A stretch of 64,000 nucleotides of DNA from Salinarimonas soli (GTDB lineage Bacteria > Pseudomonadota > Alphaproteobacteria > Rhizobiales > Beijerinckiaceae), in NCBI RefSeq assembly GCF_008386575.1, contig NZ_VUOA01000037.1:1-64000 (forward strand). The letters are read 5' to 3'. Below the pieces are notes generated by a model that did no database searches, was not told where the DNA came from, and saw only the letters and a program-made list of their open reading frames with translations. A program made the translations under genes and the position numbers. Positions 16,062-27,866 of this stretch are shown piece by piece. Within the stretch, counting starts at the first letter, position 1, and the number at the start of each line of letters is the position of its first letter.

Positions 16062-17246
16062 ATGAACCCATCCGACGCCCAGGCGGGGTCCGTCCGCCGC
16101 ATCATCATCGTGCTCGCAGTCGCAGGCTTCGCCAGCACCTTCACGACGCGAACCGCCGACCCGATGGTGACCGTCATTGCGTCGGATCTCGGCAGCCAGC
16201 CCAAGACCATCGCGCTCCTCGCCACCGCCTTCGCCCTGCCTTACGCCCTGATCCAGCTCATCCTGGGCCCCGTGGGGGACGCGCTCGGCAAGATCCGGGT
16301 GATGCGGGTGTGCCTCGTCGTGCTGGCGCTGGCGCTCGTCGCCTCGGCCTTCGTGCGGAATGCCGAGACGCTGTTCGCGCTGCGGGTGGTGTGCGGCGCG
16401 GCGGCGGGCGGGGTGATCCCGCTCTGCCTCGCCATGCTCGGCGACCGCGTGCCGATGGAGCGCCGCCAGGTGGCGATCAGCCGCTTCCTCGTCGCCGTCA
16501 TCGCGGCGCAGCTCCTCGGCGCCTCCGTGGCGGGCATCCTCGTGGGCTGGATCGGCTGGCGGGGCGTCTTCATCGTCTGCGCGGGCCTTGTGTTCGCGTC
16601 CACGGGCGCCTTGCTCACGGGAGCCGTGCGCGGCGGGCCGCCGACATCGCCGTTCAGCATCCCCGTCGCGATCGCCCGCTACCGGGCGTTCCTCGCCAAT
16701 CCCCGCGCCAGAGCACTGTTTTCCTTCGTCTTCGTCGAGGGGGTGGCGGTGTTCGGCATCTTCCCGTTCATCGCGACCCTGCTGGAGGCCGAGAAGGCCG
16801 GTGGCCCCACGGAGGCGGGGCTCGCGCTCTCCGCCTTCGCCATCGGCGGCCTGATCTTCTCGGCCCTCGTGGCCTGGATGCTGCGCACGCTTGGAACGCG
16901 GGTCATGCTCAGCCTCGGCGGGGTCGTGTGCGCCGCCGGGCTCCTTCTCATCGGCTTCGCGCATGATTGGCGGGTCTACGCCGCCGCCATGCTCGGGATC
17001 GGGCTCGGCTTCTACATGCTCCACAACACCTATCAGGTGAACGTCACCGAGCTGAACCCGCAGGCCCGCGCCTCGGCCGTGGCAGTGCATGCCTGCTTCT
17101 TCTTCTTGGGCGCCGCCGCCGGACCGGTGATCACGGGTTTAGGCCTTGCCTGGATCGGGCGGGGCCCGACGCTCGCGATCGAGGCCGCCATGGTGGCGGC
17201 GCTCGGCTTCGTCTCCGCGCGGATCCTCACGGCCCGGCGCGCCTGA
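16062..17246 (+). CDS. Major facilitator superfamily transporter
   Basis: The 394-residue protein has about 12 hydrophobic helices. The MFS motif A-like loop between helices 2 and 3 reads ILGPVGDALGKIRVMR, and a second loop (LGTRVM) starts the C-terminal bundle. The N-terminus, ASTFTTRTADPMVTVIASDLG, is like drug/sugar effluxers of the DHA1 class. The substrate cannot be inferred. ATG 16062 lies after GTCGGGGGAC; a frame open from 15966 adds an arginine-rich segment unlike a transporter start. It is followed 71 nt later by a DUF411 gene. Confidence 0.82.
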   Translation: MNPSDAQAGSVRRIIIVLAVAGFASTFTTRTADPMVTVIASDLGSQPKTIALLATAFALPYALIQLILGPVGDALGKIRVMRVCLVVLALALVASAFVRNAETLFALRVVCGAAAGGVIPLCLAMLGDRVPMERRQVAISRFLVAVIAAQLLGASVAGILVGWIGWRGVFIVCAGLVFASTGALLTGAVRGGPPTSPFSIPVAIARYRAFLANPRARALFSFVFVEGVAVFGIFPFIATLLEAEKAGGPTEAGLALSAFAIGGLIFSALVAWMLRTLGTRVMLSLGGVVCAAGLLLIGFAHDWRVYAAAMLGIGLGFYMLHNTYQVNVTELNPQARASAVAVHACFFFLGAAAGPVITGLGLAWIGRGPTLAIEAAMVAALGFVSARILTARRA

Positions 17247-17317
17247 TGCGCCGCACGGGGCTGACAGCGTCCCGCCGTGCCCCCATCTCTAGGCCCATCG
17301 TCACGGAGAGCTCCGCC

Positions 17318-17788
17318 ATGGCAGACGTCCAGCCGACCCGCCGCACCGTTCTCGCCGCCCTCGCGCTCGCCGGATCCGGCGCGCTCCCGGCCGGCGCGGC
17401 GACGCCCCTGACGGTCTACAAGGATCCGACCTGCGGCTGCTGCGCGGGCTGGGCGAAGCACATGCGGAACGCGGGCTTCGCGGTCACGGAGAAGCCCGTG
17501 GCCGATCTCGCGGAGGTCAAAGCGAGGGCAGGGGTGCCGGCGGCGCTTCAGGCCTGCCACACGGCCTTCCTGGAGGGCTACGTTCTCGAGGGGCACGTCC
17601 CCGCGCACGCCGCCGAGCGTCTCCTGCGCGAGCGCCCGGCGATCGCCGGGCTCGCGGTCCCCGGGATGCCGGTCGGCTCGCCCGGGATGGCGGGGCCCGA
17701 CCCAGAGGCCTACGACGTGATGGCGTTCACGAAGGAGGGCGTGCCGAGCCTCTACCTGCGGGTTCGCGCAGACGGGATGCCGGGATAG
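17318..17788 (+). CDS. DUF411 metal-binding periplasmic protein
   Basis: The 156-residue protein has a twin-arginine-like N-terminus (RRTVLAALALAGSGALPAG, about 8-26). The DUF411 domain then shows YKDPTCGCCAGWAKHM (about 33-48), whose CGCC is the likely copper or other soft-metal site. Other family elements are MRNAGFAV, CHTAFLEGYVLEGHVPA and LAVPGMPVGSPGM. The family is often linked to copper resistance. No copper exporter or oxidase is beside it here. The last 62 nt overlap the 3' end of the opposite-strand PAP2 gene, an unusually deep convergent overlap. Confidence 0.85.
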   Translation: MADVQPTRRTVLAALALAGSGALPAGAATPLTVYKDPTCGCCAGWAKHMRNAGFAVTEKPVADLAEVKARAGVPAALQACHTAFLEGYVLEGHVPAHAAERLLRERPAIAGLAVPGMPVGSPGMAGPDPEAYDVMAFTKEGVPSLYLRVRADGMPG

Positions 17789-18605
17789 GGGCCGCCGGGG
17801 CGCCGGGAACCAGGCGCGGCTCGCTTTCGTGGCGGGCCGGCTTCTCCGCGCCGTCCGCGGGTTCGACCTGGCGCGGGGCGACGCGCTCGACCTGCCCCGC
17901 CCGTTGCAGGCGTCGGGCCACAAGCCAGCACAGCGTCGCCCAGATCGACCCGACGCACCAGCCGGCCAGCACGTCCGAGGGCCAGTGGACGCCGAGATAG
18001 ACCCGGCTCGCGCCGACGAGGAGTGTGATCACGACCGCGAGCGCAAGGACGAATGCCTTCACGCGCCGGTTCGGGTCGAGGCGGGCGATGAGCGCGCCGA
18101 GGGTGAGATAGGTCACCGCCGACATCATGGCGTGCCCGCTCGGGAAGCTGGCCGTGAAGACCTCCGTGGCGTGCGGCACGAGATCGGGCCGCGGCCGGTC
18201 GAAGGCCGACTTGAGGATGGTTGAGAGCACCGTTCCGCCGCCCACCGCGACGGCCACGAGGACGGCCGCGTGGGTCATGCGGCTCATTGCGAGGAAGCCG
18301 ACGGTCGCGAGCGTGATCAGCGTCAGGATCGTGAAGCCCCCGAGAGCCGTGATGTCCCGCGCCACCTCCTCGAACCAGAGTGGCCCGATCGGGTCCGAGA
18401 GATCCGCGGGATTGCGCAGGGCGAGGATGATCGCGCGGTCGAACGGGATGGCCCGCGCGTCGGTGACTGCGTCGACGAGGGTGAGGAACAGCAGCATCGC
18501 CGCCGCCGCGAGGGCGATGACCACGAGGACGCCGATCTCCCGCTTGGCGGTCCCCGTCGACGTCCCGGTCGCCGCGAGCTTGGGCGAGGGAAGGCGCTTC
18601 ATCAT
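17727..18605 (-). CDS. PAP2-family phosphatase, membrane-bound
   Basis: This 292-residue protein has about six transmembrane helices and the three phosphatase motifs: KSAFDRPRP, then PSGH (in ASFPSGHAMMS), then SRVYLGVHWPSD with the catalytic His. Such enzymes dephosphorylate phosphatidic acid, undecaprenyl pyrophosphate or lipid A at the outer leaflet. The C-terminal tail after the last helix is long, Pro/Arg-rich and probably disordered, and the final 62 nt lie antisense to DUF411. It overlaps the upstream lipid kinase by 4 nt (18602-18605), giving a kinase/phosphatase pair likely to work on the same lipid pool. Confidence 0.88.
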   Translation of the reverse strand: MMKRLPSPKLAATGTSTGTAKREIGVLVVIALAAAAMLLFLTLVDAVTDARAIPFDRAIILALRNPADLSDPIGPLWFEEVARDITALGGFTILTLITLATVGFLAMSRMTHAAVLVAVAVGGGTVLSTILKSAFDRPRPDLVPHATEVFTASFPSGHAMMSAVTYLTLGALIARLDPNRRVKAFVLALAVVITLLVGASRVYLGVHWPSDVLAGWCVGSIWATLCWLVARRLQRAGQVERVAPRQVEPADGAEKPARHESEPRLVPGAPAAPIPASRLREPAGRGSARPPS

Positions 18606-19540
18606 GGGGCCGAGGGCTCGGGCTTCGGCACGAAGACACGCACCGCCTTCGGGAGGACCCGGAAACGGGCTGGCGTGCGGGTGATGATCTCCCCGTCCGC
18701 GTTCACGGGCTTCGGGCGGCGAGTGATGACGTCGAACTCCTCGGCGCGGACCTGGCGCACCTCCCGCCAGGCGCCGTGCTCGCCTATCCGAAACGAGCGC
18801 GCCATCAGGGCAAGCTTCCAGGCGCGGGTCATCTCAAGGCTGTAGAGGTCCAGATTCGCGTCGTCGATGCGGGCATCGCTGCGGATCACGTTGCCGCCGC
18901 CGTAGAAGCGCCCGTTCCCCACCGCGACCTGGAGGGTGACCACGCGCGCGCTCCCGTCCGCGCTCCGGATCGTGGCGCGAAAGGGCTTGGCATGGGTCAG
19001 CACCCGCATGGCCGCGATGGCATAGCCGAATCGGCCCCAGCGACGCTTGAGGTCGCCTGTGAGCGAGACGGCGAGCTCGGCGCTGAGGCCGATGCTCGCT
19101 ACGTTGAAGAAGGGGAGGCCGTTCACCTCGCCGACGTCGATCTCCGCCTGATGCCCCGCCGCGATGACGTCCGCTGCGGCTTCGAGGGTCAGAGGCAGGC
19201 CGAGGGTCCGGGCGAGGTCGTTGCCAGTGCCCAAGGGGAGGATGCCGAGGGGGAGGCGGGTCTCGATGAGGCCGGCCGCGGCGGCGTTCATCGTACCGTC
19301 GCCTCCGCCCACGATCACGAGGTCGACCCGGTCGGCGAAGCGCCGAATGAGGGAGGACAGGCCGCCCGACTGGTTGCAATCCTCGACGCGGACGTCGAGC
19401 CCGCGGCTGCCCAGGAGATCGCCGGCCGAATCGGCCACGTCTGCACCGAGGCGGCTTTTCGCGTTCACGAGCACGAGGGCACGCGGCCGCCCGGGCCTGG
19501 CGTGCTCCTTCGTTCGTTTCTCGTCGGCCGATGATTGCAC
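18602..19540 (-). CDS. Diacylglycerol kinase-like lipid kinase (YegS/DagK family)
   Basis: The 312-residue cytosolic kinase has the DAGK catalytic signature VNAKSRLG, then LVIVGGGDGTMNAAAAGL (about 74-91) and ILPLGTGNDLARTLGLP. The C-terminal beta-sandwich domain includes AVGNGRFYGGG. It phosphorylates diacylglycerol or a related lipid with ATP. The start is taken as ATG 19540. The ATGA overlap with the PAP2 gene implies coupled translation and a phosphorylation/dephosphorylation pair in envelope lipid recycling (inference from adjacency). Confidence 0.88.
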   Translation of the reverse strand: MQSSADEKRTKEHARPGRPRALVLVNAKSRLGADVADSAGDLLGSRGLDVRVEDCNQSGGLSSLIRRFADRVDLVIVGGGDGTMNAAAAGLIETRLPLGILPLGTGNDLARTLGLPLTLEAAADVIAAGHQAEIDVGEVNGLPFFNVASIGLSAELAVSLTGDLKRRWGRFGYAIAAMRVLTHAKPFRATIRSADGSARVVTLQVAVGNGRFYGGGNVIRSDARIDDANLDLYSLEMTRAWKLALMARSFRIGEHGAWREVRQVRAEEFDVITRRPKPVNADGEIITRTPARFRVLPKAVRVFVPKPEPSAP

Positions 19541-19713
19541 CTGAAAATCCCCGCCCCGCTCACGCCCGCGCTTCGCGACAGGTGAGGAACAGGCTCCGGC
19601 AAGGGTGGTTCCGGGGCTGCCTCATTCTGGCCTGTGCGCCGCCACACTTCACGAAAGATTAATAAATATGACTCTGCCAGGAACGAAGGGCTGGGCTCTC
19701 TCGTTCCTCTCAG

Positions 19714-19767
19714 ATGGGAACGCCGGACGCCAACGAAGCCGGCCTGTCCAAAGGGAAGACGCCGTGA
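19714..19767 (+). CDS. Possible 17-residue micro-ORF coupled to the next small gene
   Basis: ATG 19714 opens a 17-codon frame (MGTPDANEAGLSKGKTP) whose TGA overlaps the GTG of the next small frame (GTGA, 19764-19767). No strong ribosome site precedes it. It could be a translated leader or chance. Confidence 0.25.
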   Translation: MGTPDANEAGLSKGKTP

Positions 19768-19940
19768 CGAACCTCAACGCTTCCGCGCTCGATACGGATC
19801 CCCGGGGCATGGATCTGCTGCGCGCCGTGATCGGCCCGGTGAAGCGCCAGCCCGCGGGCGAGGCAGGCTTCCGCGAGGCCGAGGCCCGCTCCGAGCGCCG
19901 CCGGGCTCCGTCGCGCCGGGAGGCCCGCGCGAGCCTCTGA
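19764..19940 (+). CDS. Small hypothetical basic protein, 58 aa
   Basis: GTG 19764 follows AAGGGAAGACGCC, a good ribosome site. The 58-residue product (MTNLNASALDTDPRGMDLL...) has an arginine-rich C-terminal third (RSERRRAPSRREARASL). The frame is open further upstream to an ATG at 19668, which would give 90 residues without a ribosome site. It is convergent with the RraA-like gene, 10 nt apart. No family is recognised. The AT-rich tract AAAGATTAATAAATATG at about 19655-19671 is unusual here and may be promoter sequence. Confidence 0.4.
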   Translation: MTNLNASALDTDPRGMDLLRAVIGPVKRQPAGEAGFREAEARSERRRAPSRREARASL

Positions 19941-19950
19941 TCCCGCGTCT

Positions 19951-20610
19951 CTAAAGAACCCCGAACCGCTCGAACACCTCTCGCAGCGAGGTGCCCTCCA
20001 GGAGGGCATCGCGAGTGCGGTTCTCGGCCGAGACCTTTTCGAGCGCCCGGCCGACCGCCTCCTGAGCGATCGCGTGCGGGATCGCCACGCACCCGTCCGC
20101 GTCCCCGAAGATCAGGTCCCCGGGCTCGATCCGCACGCCAGCGACCTCGACCGCGACGTCCATCGCCGCCATCTCGGCGCGTCCCTTCGTGTCGAGCGGG
20201 CCGATGCCGCCGCAGAAGACCGGAAAGCCGATCTCCCGAATCCGACGAACGTCGCGCACGAGCCCGTCCGTGAGGCAGCCGGCCGCGCCGCGCACCCAGG
20301 CCGCGGTGGTGAGGAGCTCGCCCCAGGGCGCGATCCGCTCCGTCGGCCCGCCGCAGGCCAGCACGCAGACCTCCCCAGGCTTCAGCCCGTCCACGAGGTC
20401 CATCTCGATCTCGTACGGATTCCGGCCGGGCTCGACCGCGTAGACCGGGCGATAGAGCCCGGTGCGGGCGAAGCCGCACATCACGAAGCCGTCGTCGAGG
20501 GGGCGCACGAACGAGCGCAGCGCCTGGTTCATGTGGCCCATCTCGTCGAGCACGTCCGAGAGGACGGCCGTATAGAGCCTGGCCGCGAGGTCCTTTGGGT
20601 CGAGGGTCAT
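19951..20610 (-). CDS. RraA-like / 4-hydroxy-4-methyl-2-oxoglutarate aldolase family protein
   Basis: The 219-residue protein belongs to the RraA/HMG-CHA aldolase family. The family core is WGELLTTAAWVRGAAG then CLTDGLVRDVRRIREIGFPVF (about 105-125), in which the Arg-Asp pair binds the divalent metal and pyruvate-like substrate. Next come VAVEVAGVRIEPGDLIFGDADGCVAIP. Members cleave 4-hydroxy-4-methyl(carboxy)-2-oxo acids to pyruvate, and some regulate RNase E. The sequence is closer to the aldolase branch. ATG 20610 is set by GGGAGG seven bases upstream, and that ribosome site lies in the 3' arm of a perfect hairpin (20615-20631). No aromatic catabolic genes adjoin it. Confidence 0.82.
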   Translation of the reverse strand: MTLDPKDLAARLYTAVLSDVLDEMGHMNQALRSFVRPLDDGFVMCGFARTGLYRPVYAVEPGRNPYEIEMDLVDGLKPGEVCVLACGGPTERIAPWGELLTTAAWVRGAAGCLTDGLVRDVRRIREIGFPVFCGGIGPLDTKGRAEMAAMDVAVEVAGVRIEPGDLIFGDADGCVAIPHAIAQEAVGRALEKVSAENRTRDALLEGTSLREVFERFGVL

Positions 20611-20614
20611 GGAA

Positions 20615-20631
20615 GCCTCCCGGTGGGAGGC
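20615..20631 (-). promoter_or_regulatory. Hairpin that sequesters the rraA-like ribosome binding site
   Basis: On the minus strand GCCTCCC-ACC-GGGAGGC forms a 7-bp perfect stem with a 3-nt loop. The 3' arm is the GGGAGG Shine-Dalgarno, 4 nt before ATG 20610. In RNA this would block initiation unless melted or bound by a regulator. Confidence 0.55.
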
Positions 20632-20764
20632 TATGACCCGGCCCAGGGCAGGGCAAGGCGGCTTCATCGTTCGTCAACCATGATCGAAAGGGGCAGACGC
20701 GCGGACAGGAACGAGTAAGGCCCGCGTCCTAGGATGACGGGGCTCCTGGATCGGCCTCCACGCG

Positions 20765-21241
20765 ATGATCGCTACCCCCACCTTCCCCGATCTCGCCGCC
20801 CTCGTCGTCGACGAGAGCCTCTACATGCGCCGCATCCTGCGCGACATGCTCACCCGCGTTGGCATCAAGCGCGTCCTGGAGGCGCCGGACGGGGCCGAGG
20901 CCCTCGGGGTCCTGGCGGAGAGCAAGCCCGATCTCGTCATCCTCGACTGGGACCTCGCGATCCTCAGCGGCGAGGAATTCATCCGCCTCACCCGCACCCC
21001 GGCCACCTCGCCCGCGCCCTCGATCCCCATGATCCTCATGGTGTCGAAGCCGCGCCGCTACGTGGTGGACCGCGCCATGTCGCTCGGGGTGAACGAGATC
21101 ATCGCCAAGCCCTTCTCGCCGAAGATCCTGTGGTCGCGCCTCGACGAGGTGATCAACCGGCCCAGGACCTACATCCAGGTGAAGGGGCTCCTGCGCCCGA
21201 TCAGCCGCGCGCAGCTGCAAGAGGCGAAAGCCGCCGCTTAA
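20765..21241 (+). CDS. Single-domain response regulator (CheY-like receiver)
   Basis: The 158-residue protein is a lone REC domain. The acidic pocket is VVDES (Asp16, Glu17), the phosphoacceptor is Asp61 in VILDWDLAI, and the beta5 lysine is in IIAKPFSPKIL. The C-terminal 30 residues extend past the usual domain end. It has no output domain, so it acts by protein contact, for example in a chemotaxis or phosphorelay pathway. No sensor kinase is adjacent. Its 3' neighbour is a Ppx/GppA gene 167 nt away on the same strand. The start is ATG 20765 with only a weak ribosome site. Confidence 0.88.
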   Translation: MIATPTFPDLAALVVDESLYMRRILRDMLTRVGIKRVLEAPDGAEALGVLAESKPDLVILDWDLAILSGEEFIRLTRTPATSPAPSIPMILMVSKPRRYVVDRAMSLGVNEIIAKPFSPKILWSRLDEVINRPRTYIQVKGLLRPISRAQLQEAKAAA

Positions 21242-21408
21242 AAGGGCCGCCCCCGCCATCACCGGACGAGACCTGCGTCATCAGCCCCGGAAGGCGAGGC
21301 TTGGCAGCGGGGACACGCCGTTGTTACTCTCATCCCTAAGTCACACGGCCCGGTCCTCACGCGAGCGGGCCCCGAGGGAACAGGGCGTTGCAGGTCAGAG
21401 AGCAAGTC

Positions 21409-22497
21409 GTGCCGAAGGACGCCGAGTCGGAGCCCGGCCGGAGCGCCGTCGCGCCCGCCTGGACCGGGCGCGCGGCCGAGGAGCCCGCTCCACGGCCGCA
21501 GCCCCGGCCCAGGGTCTCCTACGCGGCCCTCGATCTCGGCACCAACAATTGCCGCCTCCTGATCGCTGAGCCGTCGCACCGCAGCTTTCGCGTCGTCGAC
21601 GCGTTCTCGCGGATCGTGCGGCTCGGGGAGGGGCTTGCGGCGAATGCACATCTGAGCCCGCAGGCGATCGACCGCACGCTGGAGGCGCTGCGCATCTGCA
21701 AGGACAAGATGGCCTCCCGCGGCGTGCGGCGGGCGCGCCTCGTGGCAACGGAGGCCTGCCGCATGGCCGATAACGGGCCGGCCTTCGTTCACCGCGTCCG
21801 CAGCGAGCTCGGCCTCGATCTCGAGATCGTCGACCGGCGCACGGAGGCCTATCTCGCGGTCACGGGCTGCGCCGCTCTCGCCGACCCCAACGCGCATTCC
21901 GTCATCATCTTCGACATCGGCGGCGGCTCGACGGAGATCGCCTGGCTCGACGGGCAGGCCGCGAGCCCGCTCGCGGATCCGACGAAGCGCATCCGCGCCT
22001 GGGACTCGCTGCCCGTGGGCGTGGTCACCCTCGCCGAGCGGCACGGCGGTCTCGACGTCTCGCGCGAGGCCTTCGAGGTGATGGTGGAGGAGGTGGCGAA
22101 CCTCCTGGAGCCCTTCGCCCTGACAGCCGCGCGCGCGCCGCTCGCGCCGGGCTTCCACCTGCTGGGCACGTCCGGCACGGTCACCACGGTGGGCGGCATC
22201 CACCTTCGCCTGCCACGCTACGACCGGCGCAGGGTCGACGGGCTGTGGATGCTCGACGGCGAGATCTCGGAGGTGATCGAGGATCTTCTCGACACCGGCT
22301 TCGACGACCGCGCCGCCAACCCTTGCATCGGGCGCGATCGTGCCGATCTCGTGCTCGCGGGCTGCGCGATCCTGGAAGCGATCCGGCGCGCCTTTCCGTC
22401 TCCGCGCCTGCGGATCGCGGATCGGGGCCTGCGGGAAGGGATCCTGATGAAGCTGATGCGCGAGGACGGCGTCTGGCGCCGGCGGAACGGCCGGTGA
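21409..22497 (+). CDS. Ppx/GppA family exopolyphosphatase / guanosine pentaphosphate phosphohydrolase
   Basis: The 362-residue actin-like ATPase-fold enzyme has the phosphate loops [12 protein letters not shown] (about 40-51) and [13 protein letters not shown]. It also has [12 protein letters not shown] and the [14 protein letters not shown] segment. Members remove terminal phosphate from polyphosphate or pppGpp. The GTG start at 21409 has AGAGAG upstream; a TTG at 21388 is possible. The last codons overlap the rlmE start (GTGA, 22494-22497), as in many alphaproteobacteria where this phosphatase precedes the rRNA methyltransferase. About 36 Pro/Arg-rich residues precede the fold. Confidence 0.88.
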   Translation: MPKDAESEPGRSAVAPAWTGRAAEEPAPRPQPRPRVSYAALDLGTNNCRLLIAEPSHRSFRVVDAFSRIVRLGEGLAANAHLSPQAIDRTLEALRICKDKMASRGVRRARLVATEACRMADNGPAFVHRVRSELGLDLEIVDRRTEAYLAVTGCAALADPNAHSVIIFDIGGGSTEIAWLDGQAASPLADPTKRIRAWDSLPVGVVTLAERHGGLDVSREAFEVMVEEVANLLEPFALTAARAPLAPGFHLLGTSGTVTTVGGIHLRLPRYDRRRVDGLWMLDGEISEVIEDLLDTGFDDRAANPCIGRDRADLVLAGCAILEAIRRAFPSPRLRIADRGLREGILMKLMREDGVWRRRNGR

Positions 22498-23207
22498 GCG
22501 AGAAGAAGGGGGAGGGGGCCCGCAACCTCTCGGTTCGCCTGAAGACGGCGAAGAAGCGCACCACCTCGCAGCAGAAATGGCTGGAGCGCCAGCTCAACGA
22601 CCCCTATGTGGCCAAGGCCAAGCGAGAGGGCTATCGCTCCCGCGCGGCCTACAAGCTTCTTGAGATCGACGACAAGTACAAGCTCCTCAAGCCCGGCCAG
22701 CGGGTGGTCGACCTCGGTGCGGCGCCCGGCGGCTGGTCGCAGATCGCGGCGACGCGGGTGGGCAGCCTCGCAGGGCGGGGCAAGGTGGTGGGCATCGACC
22801 TGCTCGCGATCGACCCGCTCCCCGGCGTCGATTTCGTGCAGCTCGACTTCCTCGACGAGACGGCGCCCGGCCGGCTCATCGAGATGCTGGGCGGGCCCGC
22901 CGACGTCGTCATGTCCGACATGGCGGCCAACGCCACGGGGCATAAGAAAACCGATCACCTGCGGATCATGGGCCTTGCGGAGGTCGCAGCCGAGTTCGCC
23001 CGCTCGATCCTCGCGCCGCGCGGCGTCTACCTCGCGAAGGTGCTCCAGGGCGGGACCGAGGGCGCGCTGCTCGCCGATCTCAAGCGCGACTTCGCGGTCG
23101 TGCGGCACGTGAAGCCGGCGGCGAGCCGGTCGGACTCGTCGGAGCTCTACGTCCTGGCGACAGGGTTTCGGGGCAAGTCGGCGCTGGCGGACCACGGCGA
23201 ACCGTGA
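22494..23207 (+). CDS. rlmE: 23S rRNA (uridine-2552-2'-O)-methyltransferase RlmE
   Basis: The 237-residue FtsJ/RlmE enzyme methylates the 2'-OH of U2552 of 23S rRNA in the ribosomal A-loop, using SAM. The catalytic tetrad K-D-K-E can be read as Lys54, Asp132, Lys172 and Glu207. The SAM motif is [15 protein letters not shown] (71-85). An N-terminal basic extension of about 30 residues precedes the domain ([16 protein letters not shown]), common in alphaproteobacteria. The GTG start overlaps the ppx stop by 4 nt, so the start is well fixed and translation is coupled. Confidence 0.95.
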   Translation: MSEKKGEGARNLSVRLKTAKKRTTSQQKWLERQLNDPYVAKAKREGYRSRAAYKLLEIDDKYKLLKPGQRVVDLGAAPGGWSQIAATRVGSLAGRGKVVGIDLLAIDPLPGVDFVQLDFLDETAPGRLIEMLGGPADVVMSDMAANATGHKKTDHLRIMGLAEVAAEFARSILAPRGVYLAKVLQGGTEGALLADLKRDFAVVRHVKPAASRSDSSELYVLATGFRGKSALADHGEP

Positions 23208-23250
23208 CATCGAGCGCCGCTCCGGTCGAGCCCAGCGGAAAGGATCTCCC

Positions 23251-23727
23251 ATGCGTGCACTCGTCACCGCCCTCGCTCTGAGCGGCGCCGCGCTTCTCGC
23301 GCCTTCGGCTCCCGCTCTCGCGCAGCAAACCCTGGTGCCCTGCGCCCGCGAAGGGGGCTTCTGCCGCGTGCCGTACCCGACACGGGTCATCTACGGCGTC
23401 CCGGGCCGCACGAGAGCGGCCGACGTGCGCGGGCGCGGCGTGGAGTGCACCAACGAGGTGTTCGGCGATCCGGCTTACGGGGTGCCCAAGCGCTGCGCCT
23501 ACGTGGCGCGGCGGGGCTACGACGACGAGGACGACGAACCGGTGGCGCGCTGGCGCACCTGCGCGGCCGAGGACGACTATTGCGAGTTCCGCGGCCGCAA
23601 GCGCGTACGCTACGGAGCCCGCGGCCGCTACGCCGAGGGCGTGTTCCGCAACGGCGTCGATTGCGACAACGACACCTTCGGCGATCCGCTCCCGGGCGTC
23701 CGAAAGAGCTGCCAGGTGCTCGACTAG
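23251..23727 (+). CDS. Secreted protein with two tandem Cys-rich repeats
   Basis: The 158-residue protein has a signal peptide (about 1-24, ending ALA) and two similar domains of about 50 residues. Each has Cys-x(5 or 6)-Cys, then an R-V-x-Y-G core, a (R)GVxC or GVDC turn, and an FGDP--GVxK-x-C ending. Domain 1 spans about 31-83 and domain 2 about 102-155; each has four cysteines, probably two disulfides. Such modules occur in other bacterial and fungal secreted proteins without a firm function. The linker is acidic (GYDDEDDEP). The start is ATG 23251, 43 nt after rlmE. Confidence 0.7.
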   Translation: MRALVTALALSGAALLAPSAPALAQQTLVPCAREGGFCRVPYPTRVIYGVPGRTRAADVRGRGVECTNEVFGDPAYGVPKRCAYVARRGYDDEDDEPVARWRTCAAEDDYCEFRGRKRVRYGARGRYAEGVFRNGVDCDNDTFGDPLPGVRKSCQVLD

Positions 23728-23742
23728 CGAGGGCAGGGGGGC

Positions 23743-23777
23743 CCGTTCGATGCCCGCGTGCGGCGTGCATCGAACGG
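23743..23777. repeat. Perfect inverted repeat between convergent genes
   Basis: CCGTTCGATGC (23743-23753) pairs with GCATCGAACGG (23767-23777), an 11-bp stem with an inner CCGC-GT-GCGG stem. A second GGGGCC-CGTCCC-GGCCCC stem follows at about 23793-23810. No long T-run follows, so it may be a bidirectional termination or mRNA-end structure between the Cys-rich gene and the hydrolase. Confidence 0.5.
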
Positions 23778-23810
23778 TGAGGGCTGGAAGAAGGGGCCCG
23801 TCCCGGCCCC

Positions 23811-24668
23811 TTAGGCGGCGAGGTTCTTGCGCAGGAACCCGACCGTCCGGCTCCAGGCCAGATCGGCCGCCTCCTTGTTGTAGCGGCTCGGCGCCGTGTC
23901 GTTGTTGAAGGCGTGGTTCGCGCCCTCGTAGACGTGGATCTCGTAGGTGCGCCCGGCCGCCTTCAGGGCCGTCTCGTAGGCCGGGATGCCGGCGTTGATG
24001 CGCTCGTCGAGCCCGCCATAGTGCAGCATCAGCGGCGCGCGGATGGCCAACGCCTTCTCGGCGGCGGCCTGGCGGCCGTAGTAGGCGACGCCCGCGTCGA
24101 GGGTCGGGTCCGCGACCGCAAGCTCGTTCACCGCGCCGCCGCCCCAGCAGAAGCCGACGGCGCCCGCCCGGCCGTTGCCCTCGCCCGACGCATGGAGCCA
24201 GGCCAGCGCGGTGCGCGAGGACGCCAGGATGTCATCGGGCTTGAGGGTGCCGATCATGTCGCGTGCCTTGTCCTCGTCCTCCGGCGTGCCGCCCGCGGGG
24301 CTCAGATAGTCGAGGGCGAGCGCCAGGAACCCGTCGGTGGCGAGGCGCCGGGCGATGTCGCGAATATGGGGGTTGAGGCCGCGGTTCTCGTGGATGACGA
24401 GCACGGCCGGGAACCGGCCGCCGCCCGCCGGCCGGGCGAGATAGCCCGAGAGCTTGCGGGCGGGATCGACCATGACGGTCTCGGTTTTCACGCGGGGATC
24501 GCTCTCGGCCACCGTCTGCGCCACGGCATAATTGTTCTGGAGGAGGGGCAGCAGGGCCGCCGCCGCCGCCGTGCCGCCCGCCAGCGTCGACAGCCTGTCG
24601 AGGAAAGCGCGGCGGGTGAGGCCGCCATGGGTGAAGCGGTCGTAGAGGTCGATGATACGCTGGTCCAT
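23811..24668 (-). CDS. Dienelactone hydrolase family protein, exported
   Basis: The 285-residue protein starts with a signal that has a twin-arginine motif (LTRRAFLDRLSTL, about 17-29) followed by a hydrophobic Ala/Leu run and a likely cleavage site near 50. The alpha/beta hydrolase core shows the dienelactone hydrolase triad: Cys174 in GFCWGGG, Asp221 in LDERI, and His252 in NHAF. The family opens enol-lactone rings in aromatic degradation; many paralogues act on other esters. Secretion argues against a role in the cytosolic beta-ketoadipate route. The start is ATG 24668; an MFS pump gene lies 54 nt downstream on the same strand. Confidence 0.86.
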   Translation of the reverse strand: MDQRIIDLYDRFTHGGLTRRAFLDRLSTLAGGTAAAAALLPLLQNNYAVAQTVAESDPRVKTETVMVDPARKLSGYLARPAGGGRFPAVLVIHENRGLNPHIRDIARRLATDGFLALALDYLSPAGGTPEDEDKARDMIGTLKPDDILASSRTALAWLHASGEGNGRAGAVGFCWGGGAVNELAVADPTLDAGVAYYGRQAAAEKALAIRAPLMLHYGGLDERINAGIPAYETALKAAGRTYEIHVYEGANHAFNNDTAPSRYNKEAADLAWSRTVGFLRKNLAA

Positions 24669-24698
24669 GCCGGGTCTCCTGCCTTTGCGTCAGGATAG

Positions 24699-27857
<3,159 letters not shown>

Positions 27858-27866
27858 CGGACCGCG

